From: Hydra vulgaris | Lineage: Eukaryota > Cnidaria > Hydrozoa > Anthoathecata > Hydridae | NCBI RefSeq assembly: GCF_038396675.1 | Contig: NC_088933.1 | Location: 34,432,501-34,496,500, forward strand | Direction: 5' to 3' | Length of the DNA: 64,000 bases | Part shown: piece after piece, positions 33,580 to 46,742 of the stretch | How positions within the stretch are numbered: the first letter of the stretch is position 1 | How the letters are laid out: each line of letters opens with the position of its first letter | The notes under the pieces: generated by a model | Database searches by the model: none | Seen by the model: the letters and a program-made list of their open reading frames with translations, nothing else | What the model was told of the DNA's origin: nothing | Translations under genes and position numbers: made by a program

Positions 33580-34469
33580 TCTAGATGAGTTTGACGTAAA
33601 AAATGGTTTTATACAAGCATTTAATTAAGTCTATCAGACATAGCAGGCTGCAGTAAACACATATATAAAAAATTGATAAACATATCACTGCAAAAAATTC
33701 ATAGTAGAAATTAAATACTTAGCTTACTTTTTAAAATGAAAATTTTTAAGTGTTCAAAACATAAACTGTTAATTTCCTATATTGATAGAGGTAGGTCAAT
33801 TGAGGCACTGTCAATAATTTAAAAAAAAAATTGTCAAGTTTCTCAGAATAGCTTGATCATCAAGAATTACGTTCAATTGGAGAACAAACAGAAGCAAACC
33901 TTGTGAAAGCATAAAGGATTGCCGAAAAAGAAAAAAAGATCTCTCTCGAGTTTTATGAAAAACACAAACTTTTACTTCAAGGAGAATATATAATATATAT
34001 ATTCTTAAGGGTTAAAGTATAATATAACTATAAAATGAGAAAATTTTAATATTTTATTTGAAATTTTATTTTAAAATGTTTTATTAAAAAATGTTTAAGT
34101 AAATAAGGAATAGGTGTATAAATAATCGGTGTGGAATAGATATGTATAGAAGTGGTAGGTTTGTTAAAGACCCGTATTTTACGGATCCGGAAATCAGAAT
34201 ATATAAGGAAAAAGTATAGAAACGCTCGGTTTAGAATAAACTTACTAAGACCCGTACTTTTACTGGTCCAATATCAGCTAGTACTTTTCATAAAAACATT
34301 AAAGTTATCTGTCTGAATGTAGACATTTTCGTATTCCGCGGTAAACTCAAATACTATAATGCATACAAAGTTTGTGCAAAGTGAACTTTTTTCTAATTCA
34401 AAAATTAACTTATAAAGGAGTTATAATATTTTTAGTTAATAGAAAACGTTTTAAATTATTAAAAAAAAA
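33580..34469. other. AT-rich spacer with a diverged direct repeat
   Basis: No gene is seen. Near 34128-34268 there are two diverged copies of a block ending AAGACCCGTA(C/T)TTT (34168 and 34239), each preceded by TATAGAA. Confidence 0.4.
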
Positions 34470-34860
34470 AAGCGCCATTGTACTTTTATTTTGCGTTTTT
34501 TGACGTCTTTAAACAGATTTTTGTTTCATTTTATTTCGACGTCAAAAAACGTCAAATAAAATTGCGTGTATAACTACTGATTTTACATTTTATTTTAAAT
34601 TGTACTTTACATTATATTTAACATTGTATTTTATATCATAGTTTACATTATATTTTACATTATATTTTATGTTATATTTTACTTTATACTAAGTTATGTT
34701 TTATGCGTAGTGGCCCGGTATTCAGTGGGCATTGTAGAAGTTTGGCAGCAGGTTACATAGCGGGCTACGTAGCGGGTAGTAGCCCACGGGCATTTTAGTA
34801 GTTGTGTAGCAGGCAATGTGACTTGCGAATTAGTATGAGTTAGTTATGTAGTGGGTGACT
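34470..34860. repeat. Composite repeat block: GACGTC hairpin, TTTACATTATA array, GTAGCGGG words
   Basis: A stem pairs 34490-34507 with 34538-34556 (GACGTCAAAAAACG arms). A degenerate array of TTTACATTATATTT-like units runs 34580-34690. It is followed by a G-richer block (34700-34860) with repeated GTAGCGGG and GTAGTGGG words. The ACGT-rich hairpin recalls the MITE at 1861, but the TIRs are not clear. Confidence 0.45.
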
Positions 34861-35559
34861 TATTATATTAACATACAAAAATTATTATTAATATTATTAA
34901 AATTATTTATTAATATACAAAAACTAGTGGTTATAGTTAAAATAAGTCTATTTAAGCGCAATTAAGACAACTCTACCATTATTTCCATTCCAAGAGGGTG
35001 ATTTTTGTGATCATTTAAGCAGTGTCAACAAAAACTTTTCGACTAATTAGTACAGCCTTTTTTTGTAGCGACGGATCTTTTATTTCTTTTGACTGTTGCT
35101 TCTTGCGATAGTACTGGGATTAATAAAAAAATTATTTCAATAAAAAAGCTAAACAAAAATTATTACGTATATCGACTTATCTCCTAGAAACAATAAAAAA
35201 CAATTAAAAGTAATAAAAAGCATAAACCAATTCTTCCCGCGTGCTAATCTACTTCCCGCGTGCTATTCTACTATTAAATAAATAAATATGAATAAAGTTT
35301 TGAAAGTATAATGAAATGACTTTTTTAGAAACTCTTTTATACAAAGCACAAAATTGTATTATAAAAACTAAATTTAATATATAAGAAATATATAGATACT
35401 CGCATATTTACACACTTTTAAACACATATTTTATAAAGCATATTATTGTTACAATTGTTTATATTTCAGATTTAGTATAATTTAGATAAAGATCAAAAAA
35501 AAATATGATTAAGAATGTAGTAGAAAAAAACTAAAACAAGTAAAAACAAGTGATTACTC
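34861..35559. other. AT-rich spacer
   Basis: No gene is visible. A short direct duplication, CTTCCCGCGTGCTA, occurs at 35235 and 35253. Confidence 0.5.
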
Positions 35560-36310
35560 CTATTTAAAAGTTACAGAAGTCTAATTCGTTGTTAATTATC
35601 AAAAGTTTTTGTTTAAGTTTATTTTAAAATTGATCAAAGGAAGTTATAGTTTTTAACTCATTGTTCATTAGCGTATTCCATAATTAAGGTCCCCTGATGG
35701 CAATCGAGAACTTAGTTGCAGAATAATTTGTTTTTCGTTGAGTATAATTGTTATTTAAAAGTTGCGTTGGGTAAAAAATGTTTTTTTTATTTTATTATTG
35801 AGCTAAATAACCTAGGTTCCATTTTATTATTAACCTAGAACATAACTTTAATAGTTTGATAAAGGTTAAATTGAAATACGTTGAGTATTTTGATTTTATT
35901 AAACAGAAATTTAGTGCGTGAGAAGCGATCCACATTTCCAATAACTCCTACAGTGTGTTTTTGTTTAATTAGCAGCTTACTAAACGGTGCTGCACCAAGC
36001 AACGTTCGCGTAATTTAGATAGCAATGAATAAATGAAGAGCACATGAATTTTAAACAAGTTTGGTTTAACAACTGTTTGGCTTTGTATAGGAAACCTATA
36101 CTTTTTGATATTTTATTTTGGATTATATCAATTTGCTCCTTCCACGGAAGATTTTCATACAAAGCTATACCTGAAAACGACAAAAAAAAATCGGAGGTTT
36201 TATGCCGACAAAATAGTTTGTGGTGTATGCTCTTCCATTGTTCAACCGATGTCTTAAAATACAACTACTTTTATTTGTTTATTTCAAAAAGTAGAACCAC
36301 AGCTTAACAA
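35560..36310 (-). pseudogene. LINE family 2 fragment (ORF2 C-terminal part)
   Basis: The minus strand encodes SFSGIALYENLPWKEQIDII, KSIGFLYKAKQLLNQTCLKF and YLNYANVAWCST (36264-35980). These match, block for block, the LINE at 23.7-24.7 kb. Decayed sequence continues to about 35600, with GPQLWN-like remnants near 35690-35720. The RT core is missing, so this is a 5'-truncated, inactive copy. Confidence 0.75.
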
Positions 36311-37213
36311 CAGAACCAAAAATATTTTTTTGAGATTTTTATTTTTAGAGATAATTTGATTCAAAAATTAAGGTCATTTTATAACCAAAATATTTTCGAA
36401 AGTAACTAGTGCTGCTTTGATTTTAATAACAAAATCAATTATTGCACTATATTACCCTAATAGTGTGCATATTTTTGAATATTAGGCGTTGATCACTAAA
36501 TAAATATGCCTTTAACCAAAAAGTTAACTTTGAAAAAGATTGTTTTTTGCATTTGTCAATTTTCAAGACTCAACTCGCCAATTTTCAAGACAGAAATTTG
36601 GTTTTTAAAATTAGTTTATTTTTTTGAATAACCCTTTTAGCATTACCATCAAATAAAATTTTTTAAAAGAGTACTGTCACAAATTTATTATGTCAAAGAT
36701 GAGTTGTTTCCTAGTCATAAAAATTCCATTTAATATAATTTTTATTGGTATTATATTCTTAGTTTTGAATTATAACGGTCTTGTTTATTGTTACTTTTGT
36801 AAAGCGGAAACGTTGATGCGACTCTTAAATACGTTAAATCGCTCAATACTCAAAAACCTCAATAGTCATGCATAAGAAAATCTTAAACTTTGTGGTTTAA
36901 AAGTTGCGTAAGTTTTCGACTAATAAGTTTGTTATTTTTTTACTCTTAATGTTTTCTAACTTTTGGAGTTTGTTATGCTTTCATTTTACTTTTTAAAAAA
37001 AAAATGTTGAAGTGCCTACTTATACTTGATGGCTATTAAATCCAAAGTAAATCTAAATATTAATACGCTTATTTAATAGTAGTAGTAGTGTCGTTTCACT
37101 TTCGTTTTAAAGTAGTTTCTAGGCTTTTCTAATCGCTTTTTTTATTCCACGCGGTATTTCAAGCAAGGTCTGCAAGTAAATTAGAGCTGATAAATTTTTA
37201 GTTTTCCCAGAAA

Positions 37214-37215
<2 letters not shown>
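36311..37215. other. AT-rich spacer, no gene seen
   Basis: No recognisable motif on either strand. The open stretch at 36690-36875 is hydrophobic and without family resemblance. Confidence 0.5.

Positions 37216-37288
<73 letters not shown>
37216..37288. repeat. (TA)n microsatellite
   Basis: A pure TA array of about 73 bases. Confidence 0.97.
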
Positions 37289-37290
<2 letters not shown>

Positions 37291-38130
37291 CGCGCTTTAG
37301 CCATTGAGTCGATAAGACGTGTTTTTGTTCGAGCGTAAGTTTCAGGATTTTATATATTTTTGTTTCTTTTCGTATTCTTTTTATTTCCTTTTCCTCATAT
37401 TCTCTTTTTTCTAACATTATTTCTTTCTCTATTATTGCTTCATCTTATTAGCTTATTAATTATTTTCTACTTTTTAAATCATATTGTATTATATTGATTA
37501 TATTCGTGTCTAAAATAACAGTTTTGTCGTACTTCGCGCACCTATATTTATATATACCTATACTTATATACTTATATTTTATTATATATATTTTTGTTTA
37601 TATATTATTATTATAAAAATAGTAGTGACTAAGATTTTATTTACGCTTTAGTTCGCTTATATTTTTACAGAGTTTACAAATTTTTTCTTTTTTTTTTTTT
37701 TTTTTTTTCTTTTTCTTGTTTTAAAGAGTTTTGTAAACTTTTCAATTTTTGCTCGTTGTTTAACCGCCAACGTTTAAGCGTGTAAACGATTTTCTAATCT
37801 ATTGTTCTATTCAATAAGTTTTAAATAAAATTTTAACCTTTTTCTAAATTTTTTTTCCGCATTTTTTGTGCCTTGACAAAATCCAAAATTTATTATCAAT
37901 TAATAAATATATTTACGGAAAATTTATAACTATATATTTACTTATATTTGTAATCAAATTACTAATATTAGTAAGTTATATACGTATAAATTTATTATAT
38001 TAAGGTATATTCATATAAATCATATAAAATATCAATTTTATTGAAATTTTAATTAAATTTTTAAAATTTGTAATAAATTGTATCAAATATTAAAAAAATT
38101 TAAAAACTTGCAATTACTAATTGCATTTCA

Positions 38131-39015
38131 TTGCTAATTATGTCAGCAATCGAAGTAATAGCTACCAACGCTTTTAAAGCGGCAGTAGATCTAAAGGATT
38201 TAAATGCTACTCTCATGAAAAGTTACCAGAACGATATTGCTCTTATGATCAAGGCAGCTCTACTTGTTGCACTAGCGGAAGAGAAACGATCTAGTGAATT
38301 AAGAGAAAAAGCCCTGAAAGACAAAATTGATTTACTGGTAAAACAAATTAACGAGTTGAAAGAAATAAAATCAACAGCCGCACCATCATTTGCATCTTTG
38401 CTTAAGGACAAATCGGATGAGAGCAAGCAGCAACGGCAGCAGTTAAGTACTTTTATCGCTGTTCAAAATAAAAATATTCGAAGTCGCGAGTTAAATGTCA
38501 TTGTAGTCGGTCTTAATAAGTCTAGTACTGTAGACGATAAAAAGCTTGTTGAGGATTTTTTTGTAGCAACAGGATTGGAGGATGCTACAGCTATCGCACG
38601 TGTTAACCGCCTCAAATCGAGCAAAAGCAAAACAAAATTGTCAAACTCGAACATTATCCAGGTTTCGTTATCAAATCTTTCATCTCGAGCGGAAATACTC
38701 AAAAAATGCGCACACCACAAACAAGAGATATACAAGGGTGTCTACGTACGCGAAGACAGAACGCCAGAGCAACAAACCGAGTTTAACACCACACGCATCC
38801 AACTCAAAAAGCTTAACGACAAACTTGCCGCTGCTAACATTCTCGATAATCCGTTTCGGAATGTTATACATCGAAGAACAGGTCGCATCTGTTGCATCGA
38901 TGTCATCGAATCAACGTCCAATCAGTGCTACGTATTTTCATCCCCAGTCAGAGCTCTGTCAGACTACGCTAACCACACAGCCATTCCTAACTCAGAAATC
39001 TCCACTACCAACTAG
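38131..39015 (+). CDS. LINE ORF1 protein (intact, 294 aa)
   Basis: This is the probable nucleic-acid-binding ORF1 protein of the family 3 LINE. Residues about 45-110 are rich in charged heptad-like sequence (EEKRSSELREKALKDKIDLL), suggesting a coiled coil that could trimerise. The central part (RSRELNVIVVGLNKSS) and the following segment (VSLSNLSSRAEILKKCAHHK, YKGVYVREDRTPEQQ) resemble the RNA-binding domain of LINE ORF1 proteins. The frame is open from the ATG at 38131; MSAIEV at 38140 is an alternative start with a similar context. ORF2 overlaps its 3' end in another frame. Assignment is by motif pattern and position. Confidence 0.8.
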   Translation: MLIMSAIEVIATNAFKAAVDLKDLNATLMKSYQNDIALMIKAALLVALAEEKRSSELREKALKDKIDLLVKQINELKEIKSTAAPSFASLLKDKSDESKQQRQQLSTFIAVQNKNIRSRELNVIVVGLNKSSTVDDKKLVEDFFVATGLEDATAIARVNRLKSSKSKTKLSNSNIIQVSLSNLSSRAEILKKCAHHKQEIYKGVYVREDRTPEQQTEFNTTRIQLKKLNDKLAAANILDNPFRNVIHRRTGRICCIDVIESTSNQCYVFSSPVRALSDYANHTAIPNSEISTTN

Positions 39016-41970
39016 ACGTCCTAGACCAATAACTAAAGCAAAAATAAAACCGATACAACCCGACGCTTCTACAGTCTCACCTAGCCATCTAAGTTACTGG
39101 GCAAACAACCCATGTTCACTCAACAATGAAAAACGCCATGAGCTTTTTGCTAGACTATCAGCTCTACATATATTCAGCCGGCCACACGTCATCTTTTTTG
39201 CGGAAACTTGGTTCACAGATTTATCAGACGTTACCGTACCCGGCTACCAACCACATCGCAAAGACAGAGACAAGAGGGGCGGTGGAGTTGCAATTTACAC
39301 AAGAGACGATATCATAGTCAGCGAAGTTAGTTCTACTCAGCTTAACTCAACATCAATTGAGCAAATCTGGCGAAAAATAAAACTTGGTCAAGAATCATTT
39401 CTCCTCGGCTGCTTATATCGTCCACACGACGAAAATGATCAAGTTCTTACTCAGTGTATCACATCAATCACTACCGCTCAACAGATACTGCCTAATATAA
39501 ACTGCTCTGCAATGCTACTGTATGGCGACTTCAATTTCAGCCATACCTCTTATGAGTCTATCGAAGTTAACGGCGGAATTGCAACTGTTGCTCACGTGAG
39601 AGGTGAGCGTCAAGGCGACATCAGGTTCCAGAAGTGCCTTGATGAATGTCACTTAACTCAGCTTATCACATTCCCAACCTACCGTTGTAGTCGACACGTC
39701 GAGCCTACTAGCACACTCGATCTTATTATAACAAATGAGCCAGACCGTGTAATCTTCATTAAACAAGACGATTCTCTTGGTGACACTCCAATGGGCCAAG
39801 CACACTGCTTCATCGAAGGTCAATTTGCTGTTGCATGCCTCAACAACTCGCCTACTATTTTACCGCTAAAACCTCGACTCATTTGGAGTCGAGCAAACTA
39901 TGCAGCAATATCAGCACATATTGCAGCTGTTGAATGGGAAACAGTATTCACTGGACTAAATGCAAACGATGAGTACCAGCTTCTAGCAAACGTGTATAAT
40001 GAAGCCACTAACCTACACATTCCGTCAACTACCACTCCCTTTACAGAAAAACAGGAGCAATGGGTAACACCAGAACTTATTGAGGCGGTCAAAGCTAAAC
40101 GCACCTCTTGGGCCAAATACATTAATGCAGGTCGAGATACGCACAAATTTCTCAAAATATCGCATCGCACTGCCTGCAAAAAAGTTAAAAAAATGGTCAA
40201 AGCTGGCAGGCAGAAGTACGAAGAGCTACTCGTCAGGGATTCCGAAAGCAACCCTAAACGCTTACATGCATATGTAAGAAGCAAGCAAAGCGTCAGTAAC
40301 AACATTACATCGCTTGAAACAGTCAATAGCAACATCACAACCGATACCGACGATATATGCGCATCGTTAAATAACTATTTTCAATCAGTCTTTGTTTTAG
40401 AGCCCGAAGGTTCAATGCCAGGCTTTGAAAGTCGTACTGAAGCAGTTTGTGTCATCGATCCAGCAAGTTTCTCTATCGATATAGTACAAAAATGCCTAAA
40501 CAACCTTGATGAAAGAAAATCAACCGGCTACGATGGATTACATCCAAGGGTCCTTAGTAAATGTTCAGCTACCTTTGCCAAGCCTCTTTCGCTTATCTAT
40601 AAGTGCTCGTTTGCAACTGGTGTAGTTCCTGAATTATGGAAAAAATCGAATGTAACACCTATTTTCAAGAAGGGGAGTAGGCTTAAAGCATCTAACTACC
40701 GGCCAGTCTCGCTCACTTCCATACCTTGCAAAATTATGGAAAGTATTTTACAAAAAAGAATAATGGAACACTGCGTTGCTAATGGTCTAATTTCTCCAAA
40801 TCAGCATGGCTTTGTTCATCGTAAGGGATGTGTATCTAACCTTTTAGAATCTCGGGATATCATGACGGAAGCAACTCACTGCAGACATGCAGTAGACGTC
40901 ATTTACACAGACTTTGCAAAGGCGTTTGACAAAGTACCACATAAACGCCTTCTTCATAAGCTGAAAGCGTACGGTATTCAAGGCGCTCTTCTTGACTGGA
41001 TCGCAGCTTGGCTAAGCAATCGATGTCAACGAGTGGTTATAAACAGCATTACTTCTGAATGGAAAGCAGTCACTAGTGGAGTGCCTCAAGGCTCGGTCTT
41101 GGGCCCATTGCTATTCGTAATCTTTGTAAACGACCTTCCGGACAGTATTACTCATCATAGGAAACTGTTTGCCGACGACAGCAAAATAATAGGGATAATT
41201 AAAAAGGAGTCGGACAACATCACTCTCCAAGATGACGTTGACAGAGCAGTGAAATGATCACATATTTTGCTCTTGCATTTCAACGTTGAGAAATGCAAAG
41301 TAATGCATGTTGGGCGCGGATGTAACAAGTCAACGTACAAATACTCAATGTCAAACGTCGACGGCACCCGTCGTCCTCTCGAAGAAACCGAAGTCGAAAG
41401 AGACCTTGGTGTGATGGTCTCGAATGACCTTAACGTTAGACCGCAAATAGAGTCAGCCGCATCAGTAGCGAATAGAGTGCTAGGGCGATTCAAAAAAACA
41501 TTTCGCAGTCGCAGTTTTTATTTATGGCGCACTCTGTATCTCACTTACATTCGCCCCCATCTTGAGTTTTCTGTACAAGCCTGGTCGCCGCATTTAAAAT
41601 CAGACATTGCCATTCTCGAGCAAGTCCAACATCGAGCAACAAAAACAATATCGACTATGAAGATCGACTCCAACGGCTCGGTTTAACAACTCTTGAAGAA
41701 CGCCGCAAAAGAGCAGATCTTATCGAGCAATTCAAAATCACTCGTAAACTCGAGCTTGTTAGTTTTGTTGTCCCGCAAAAAATTTCAAAAAGTAAAGATA
41801 AGTATATTCTAAGAGGCCATAACCATAAACTAGAACGTCAGATGGTAAAAAACTGCGAGGAGCGGTATAACTTTTTTTCAAATAGAATTGTCGCCCCATG
41901 GAATGCGCTTTCGCAAGAAGCAGTGAACGCTCAATCCATCAACGCTTTCAAAAACAACATAAGAAAGTAA
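38900..41970 (+). pseudogene. LINE ORF2: AP-endonuclease + reverse transcriptase, one stop and one frameshift
   Basis: Replication protein of the family 3 LINE. The frame is open from 38582, but the part upstream of 38900 is probably only an ORF1 overlap. The ATG at 38900 is one possible start. Endonuclease: FFAETWF, RGGGVAIYTRDD, LLYGDFNFSH and TSTLDLIITN (39190-39740). RT: KSTGYDGLHPRVL, ASNYRPVSLTSIPCKIMESI, QHGFVHRKG, YTDFAKAFDKVPHKRLLHKL, SGVPQGSVLGPLLFVIFVND and the intact catalytic KLFADDSKII (about 41163-41192). An in-frame TGA at 41255-41257 stands where Trp is expected; the frame continues LLHFNVEKCKVMHVGRGCNK. A shift near 41650 precedes the tail, DRLQRLGLTTLEERRKRADL to a TAA at 41968-41970. 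Confidence 0.92.
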
Positions 41971-42112
41971 CTTTATAATTACAATTGCTGCTTTGTCTGT
42001 AGCTTCTGTATCTCAATGTTCGTCAGCATAGGGGGGCCTGGTGTAGCACCTCTTCATCAAATTATAAATAGATTGTTGTATTTGTATTTGATCACTGAAT
42101 AATAATAATAAT

Positions 42113-42361
<249 letters not shown>

Positions 42362-42489
42362 AATATCTAAGTAATCTAAGTTAGTTAGAAATTTTAAATT
42401 GCGTTAAACTTTAAGTAAAATTTTGGACGCTTTTAAGTAAAGTAAATAAGCGCACTGTGAAAAAAGTATTTAAAAAAAGATTTTACCTG

Positions 42490-43090
42490 AAAGTATGTTG
42501 GCTCCACTGTCGGTTAGGGCTGTCATTTCACAGTCATTACTAAAAGTTATTTCTGATAAAATAGCATCAGTTTTGGAAGCTATATTGTCCCCATTATGCC
42601 TCTCTGGAAATGCATTTTAGCCAAGCAGAAAGAATTTTAATTCAAAGTTTGAATTAATGTAGTGCAAAGTTAAGGCAGCATATGAATCATTGCATCGACT
42701 TGATCATAGATCTAAGGTCAAGTCAACTGAAACAACATTTGATAAATCGTTTTTTAATATGCTCATCACAGATTCTTGATTATTAAAATGCAAAATTGCT
42801 AGTTTGTTTTGAGAAAAAATTGTGGGAGGCTTTATGTTTATTTTAGGTCGCAGAAATGACATAAGTCCTTTGAAAGTGTCTGTTGCAACATTACCCATAC
42901 AAAGATATTTCATCATTTCTAAATCAGCCAAAAGTTGTCTCTTGTCATTGGCATTATACTTCGTTACCACTTTGCAATATGTTGATATATCCAACTTCAT
43001 TTTCTTAACACCTTGAATGGAAACAATCTGTGAGTCTGATGGTACATCTAAAGACTTTGAAAAATCTTTTATTTTAGAGTAATATTTTTA
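42490..43090 (-). pseudogene. hAT transposase fragment
   Basis: The minus strand reads KMKLDISTYCKVVTKYNAND, then VVSVDLTLDL, a TAG where Trp is expected, and SSRCNDSYAALTLHYI. FPERHNGDNIASKTDAILSE and MTALTDSGANILS follow. The pattern TxDLWSSR-NDSY ... FPExHxGxNI ... TDxGAN is characteristic of the hAT transposase core, with the first catalytic Asp in TLDL and the second in LTDSGAN. Three in-frame stops are seen: the Trp-site TAG, one just before CNAF-like sequence, and one near 43085. The C-terminal domain is missing. It is a different hAT lineage from the element at 4790-7852. Confidence 0.75.
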
Positions 43091-43433
43091 ACAGTTTTAT
43101 AATCATTGCTCCATAGTTGTGTGACTTAAATAACCTTGCTGTTTTGTCTCCTAATGAAAATGATATTGGAAAAAATGTATAAATAACTTTTTTTATTCAT
43201 GCAAACAAAAAAATAAAAACAAAAACTCACGTTAAATTTTCATCTAGAGAAATAAAACTCTACTTTCACTGGTTTTTCTAAACTTCTCGACGCATTTACA
43301 ACTTTTTCTATCATCATCGTCAACAATTTTACAAACACTAGATGCAACTGTCCAATGGGCATGCGTCGTCAGGAGGAGGACTTATATATATAATATATAT
43401 GCATATGTATATATATTTATAATAACTTATAAG
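43091..43433. other. AT-rich spacer
   Basis: Decayed sequence upstream of the hAT fragment. It may include its N-terminal part (GDKTARLFKSHNYGAM, about 43170-43120), but no clear BED zinc finger is seen. Confidence 0.35.
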
Positions 43434-44047
<614 letters not shown>

Positions 44048-44060
44048 AATTCACTCCACC

Positions 44061-44217
<157 letters not shown>

Positions 44218-46198
44218 AGATAAACATATGGCCAGAACCGGCTTTAAACCACAAAACTTCAGTTTTTATGCCAGAACTCTAACTACCACAGCATGCCTGG
44301 TGGTTCTTTACTGACAGTTAGAGCTTGTAAGGGAGTGTTACTACACTTGCCCCAACCTAAATAATCAGTCGAAAACTTCTCTGATTTATTTTTTTTCCTT
44401 AATCAGTATGCGTCATTTTTTTTTTTTTTTTTTTTTTGAAAACTCAAAACCTCATTTAAAGCTATACTATCTGTTGCTTACTAAGCTGTTCAGATTAAAA
44501 ATTTAATGTTGCTTTTCTATGATTGTAAAAATTTCAGATTGTTGATTACAAAGGGCATAACTTATCTTCTAAGATTTTTAAATGTTTTGCTAATATTTAG
44601 TTAATAACTTGAAAATACAAACTGTTTTTAAAAGTTATCATAGTTCTTTTAAAAATCGGACATCCGTGAGAACTTATCTTCATAACGGCGAAATAATGTA
44701 AATATTTTATTCGTTTTTAACGTACATGCTATATTTGCTGTTAACCAGGATTAACCTTACGTTTCTAAGACATAGCTTAAACCCGGCAACATAGTTCAAA
44801 AATACTACACATAACACTTTCCTGTTAGTTTTGTAACGAAAAATGTTTGAGCGAAATATCTTGCATTGCAACATTTTATTATATTTATATAGAACAATAG
44901 CAACAACATATATATCTATTTTTTTAATTTCTTTTTTATATCTAGAAAACGAAATTTTTCTGCAAAAAATTCCCTTTTAAATGCAATATTTTTTTATTTA
45001 TTTATTGCTAAACGTTATAAAACATGGTCTGTTGGTTACTCGGTAAAATCGGATGTAAAAAAATAGAGTTATCATTTTAAAAGAAAAGCAACGTGGAATT
45101 TTTGTACTATCTGGGCAAGTTTATATAAATTAGTTTAACCTGAAAGCAAAAGTCATAGTAAGTAGTAATATCTGAACAGAATCATATAAACTTAGCATAT
45201 TGCGTAAAGGTTAGTTAGCTTATATTAGTTAAGACATTAATGGACAAAATAAGGGTTTTTGTTATTTAAAACAAAAAAGGGAGCAGCACCTACATGGAAA
45301 TCGCAAAAATGAACAACTTCAAAAAAATTAAATCAAGAGTATGTTCGAAACCATTGAATAAACTCGAAAGTATCATTTCGAATCCTAGCGAGATGGAGCT
45401 ATTTCGAAATGAAAAAAAAAAATATTCGTTTTGAAAGTACACAAAAAAGAAAAATTTTGAAGAGTCTTATTTTTTTGAATTGCAATTGTACAAACATGAT
45501 TCAAAATAAAGACTTATATGTTCTTAGTTTAAGCAGAGCAGTACGGTTGTAATATTTTTATAAAAAATAATCATTTTGAATGCCTGCCCTACCCAAACTC
45601 CTTGTACCTACATATTCAATTCACTACACCAGTCCCTATTTTAGTCAGTCGATGTATGAACACTCTACTGCAAGCCTTTGAGCTGCAATGTTTACATCTT
45701 TTTTAACTGGCTTTTTGAGGTTATTCTCTTTTTCACCTTTTCAGCATTTTTCCTTAAACATCTTTTTGAAAGAAATCTCAAAACTCCATTTCGAAAGAAA
45801 CATTTTTCAAAATTATTTTTTTCGATGCAGTTTCAAAACAAATGCTGAACTACCATTTTGATCGGTTTATTTTCAAAGCTATTCCTTTGTTTCGGCATAG
45901 GTAATTTTAAAAGGTAATAAGGTAATAAAGGTAACAAGGGTAACTTTTTGATTAACGCAAAAATTGCCAGCTAAGGCTCATTTTTTATACACAATCTTGC
46001 ACAATATTTCTAATGTTTTTTGATTGCCAAAACTATGTTTTATATATTATTTGAAAGATAATTTAATAGTTTCAGCAAAAAAGTTAAACAAATTTTAAAT
46101 AATATATGGTCAGGGAGATATATAGTTGCTCAAAATGGTATTTATGATGTTATCATTTTTTCAAAATTTTAAGTTTTTAAATCTGAAAATATTTCAGA
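44218..46198. other. Region without recognisable gene
   Basis: A less AT-rich block at 44225-44375 precedes AT-rich DNA. From about 45360 to 45900 the word TTTCGAA and close variants recur in both orientations (ATTTCGAATCC, CTATTTCGAAATG, CCATTTCGAAAG). This suggests a decayed non-autonomous element, but no TIR pair is certain. Confidence 0.4.
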
Positions 46199-46255
46199 AA
46201 GATAGTTTAATGCGAAGCAAAGATAGTTTAATGCTTAGCAAAGATAGTTTAATGA
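46199..46255. repeat. Short tandem repeat, ~19-bp unit, three copies
   Basis: AAAGATAGTTTAATG recurs three times at about 19-base spacing (46198, 46219, 46240), separated by CGAAGC or CTTAGC. It directly precedes the SINE-like head at 46259. Confidence 0.8.
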
Positions 46256-46258
46256 TTT

Positions 46259-46282
46259 GAGCGGCGCAGTGGTTAGCGCTAG
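46259..46282 (+). mobile_element. tRNA-derived SINE head fragment
   Basis: GAGCGGCGCAGTGGTTAGCG is a tRNA-like A-box segment (GCNNAGTGGTTAGCG). No B box follows within the expected distance, so only the promoter head is present or the rest has decayed. Confidence 0.45.
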
Positions 46283-46742
46283 TTAGTTTAATAAAATCGG
46301 AAGGAGGCTTATTTTCTTCGGGCACATAAAAAAATTTAAAAAAAAGAAAAGCGAAATTTTTTCTTGAATCAATACATAAAAATTTACTGTTTCTTACGCA
46401 AGTTTATTTTTAATAAAGTTTTAAAAAATCATTATTTTGGTATTATAATGGCATTTGGATACTTTAGATATGTCATTAAAAATATTTCAAAATATTTTGT
46501 CATGATTGCAGTTTTCCTTTTAATCATGTCGTCCTTATCGCCATATTCTTCTTTAATCTCCAACTTCACCTACAAATATTTAAATTTAATAAAATAAATT
46601 TTTCACTTTTAGTTAAAGATCATTTTTTTTTTTTTTTTTCTCTACAAATTAATCAAATGGTTTTATAATTTTGATTCTAAAAAAATATCTTGCTTTATTG
46701 ATTTATTTTGATAATTTCTCATCGCAATTAATCTCATCGCAA
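46283..46742. other. AT-rich spacer
   Basis: No gene is recognised; the open stretch at 46364-46597 is hydrophobic and without family resemblance. A T run lies at 46624-46639. Confidence 0.45.

Noticed and set aside
38223..38735. Minus-strand open frames over the family 3 LINE (also 38680-38871, 39898-40338, 41155-41493)
   Set aside because: Antisense shadows of ORF1 and ORF2; no independent motif.
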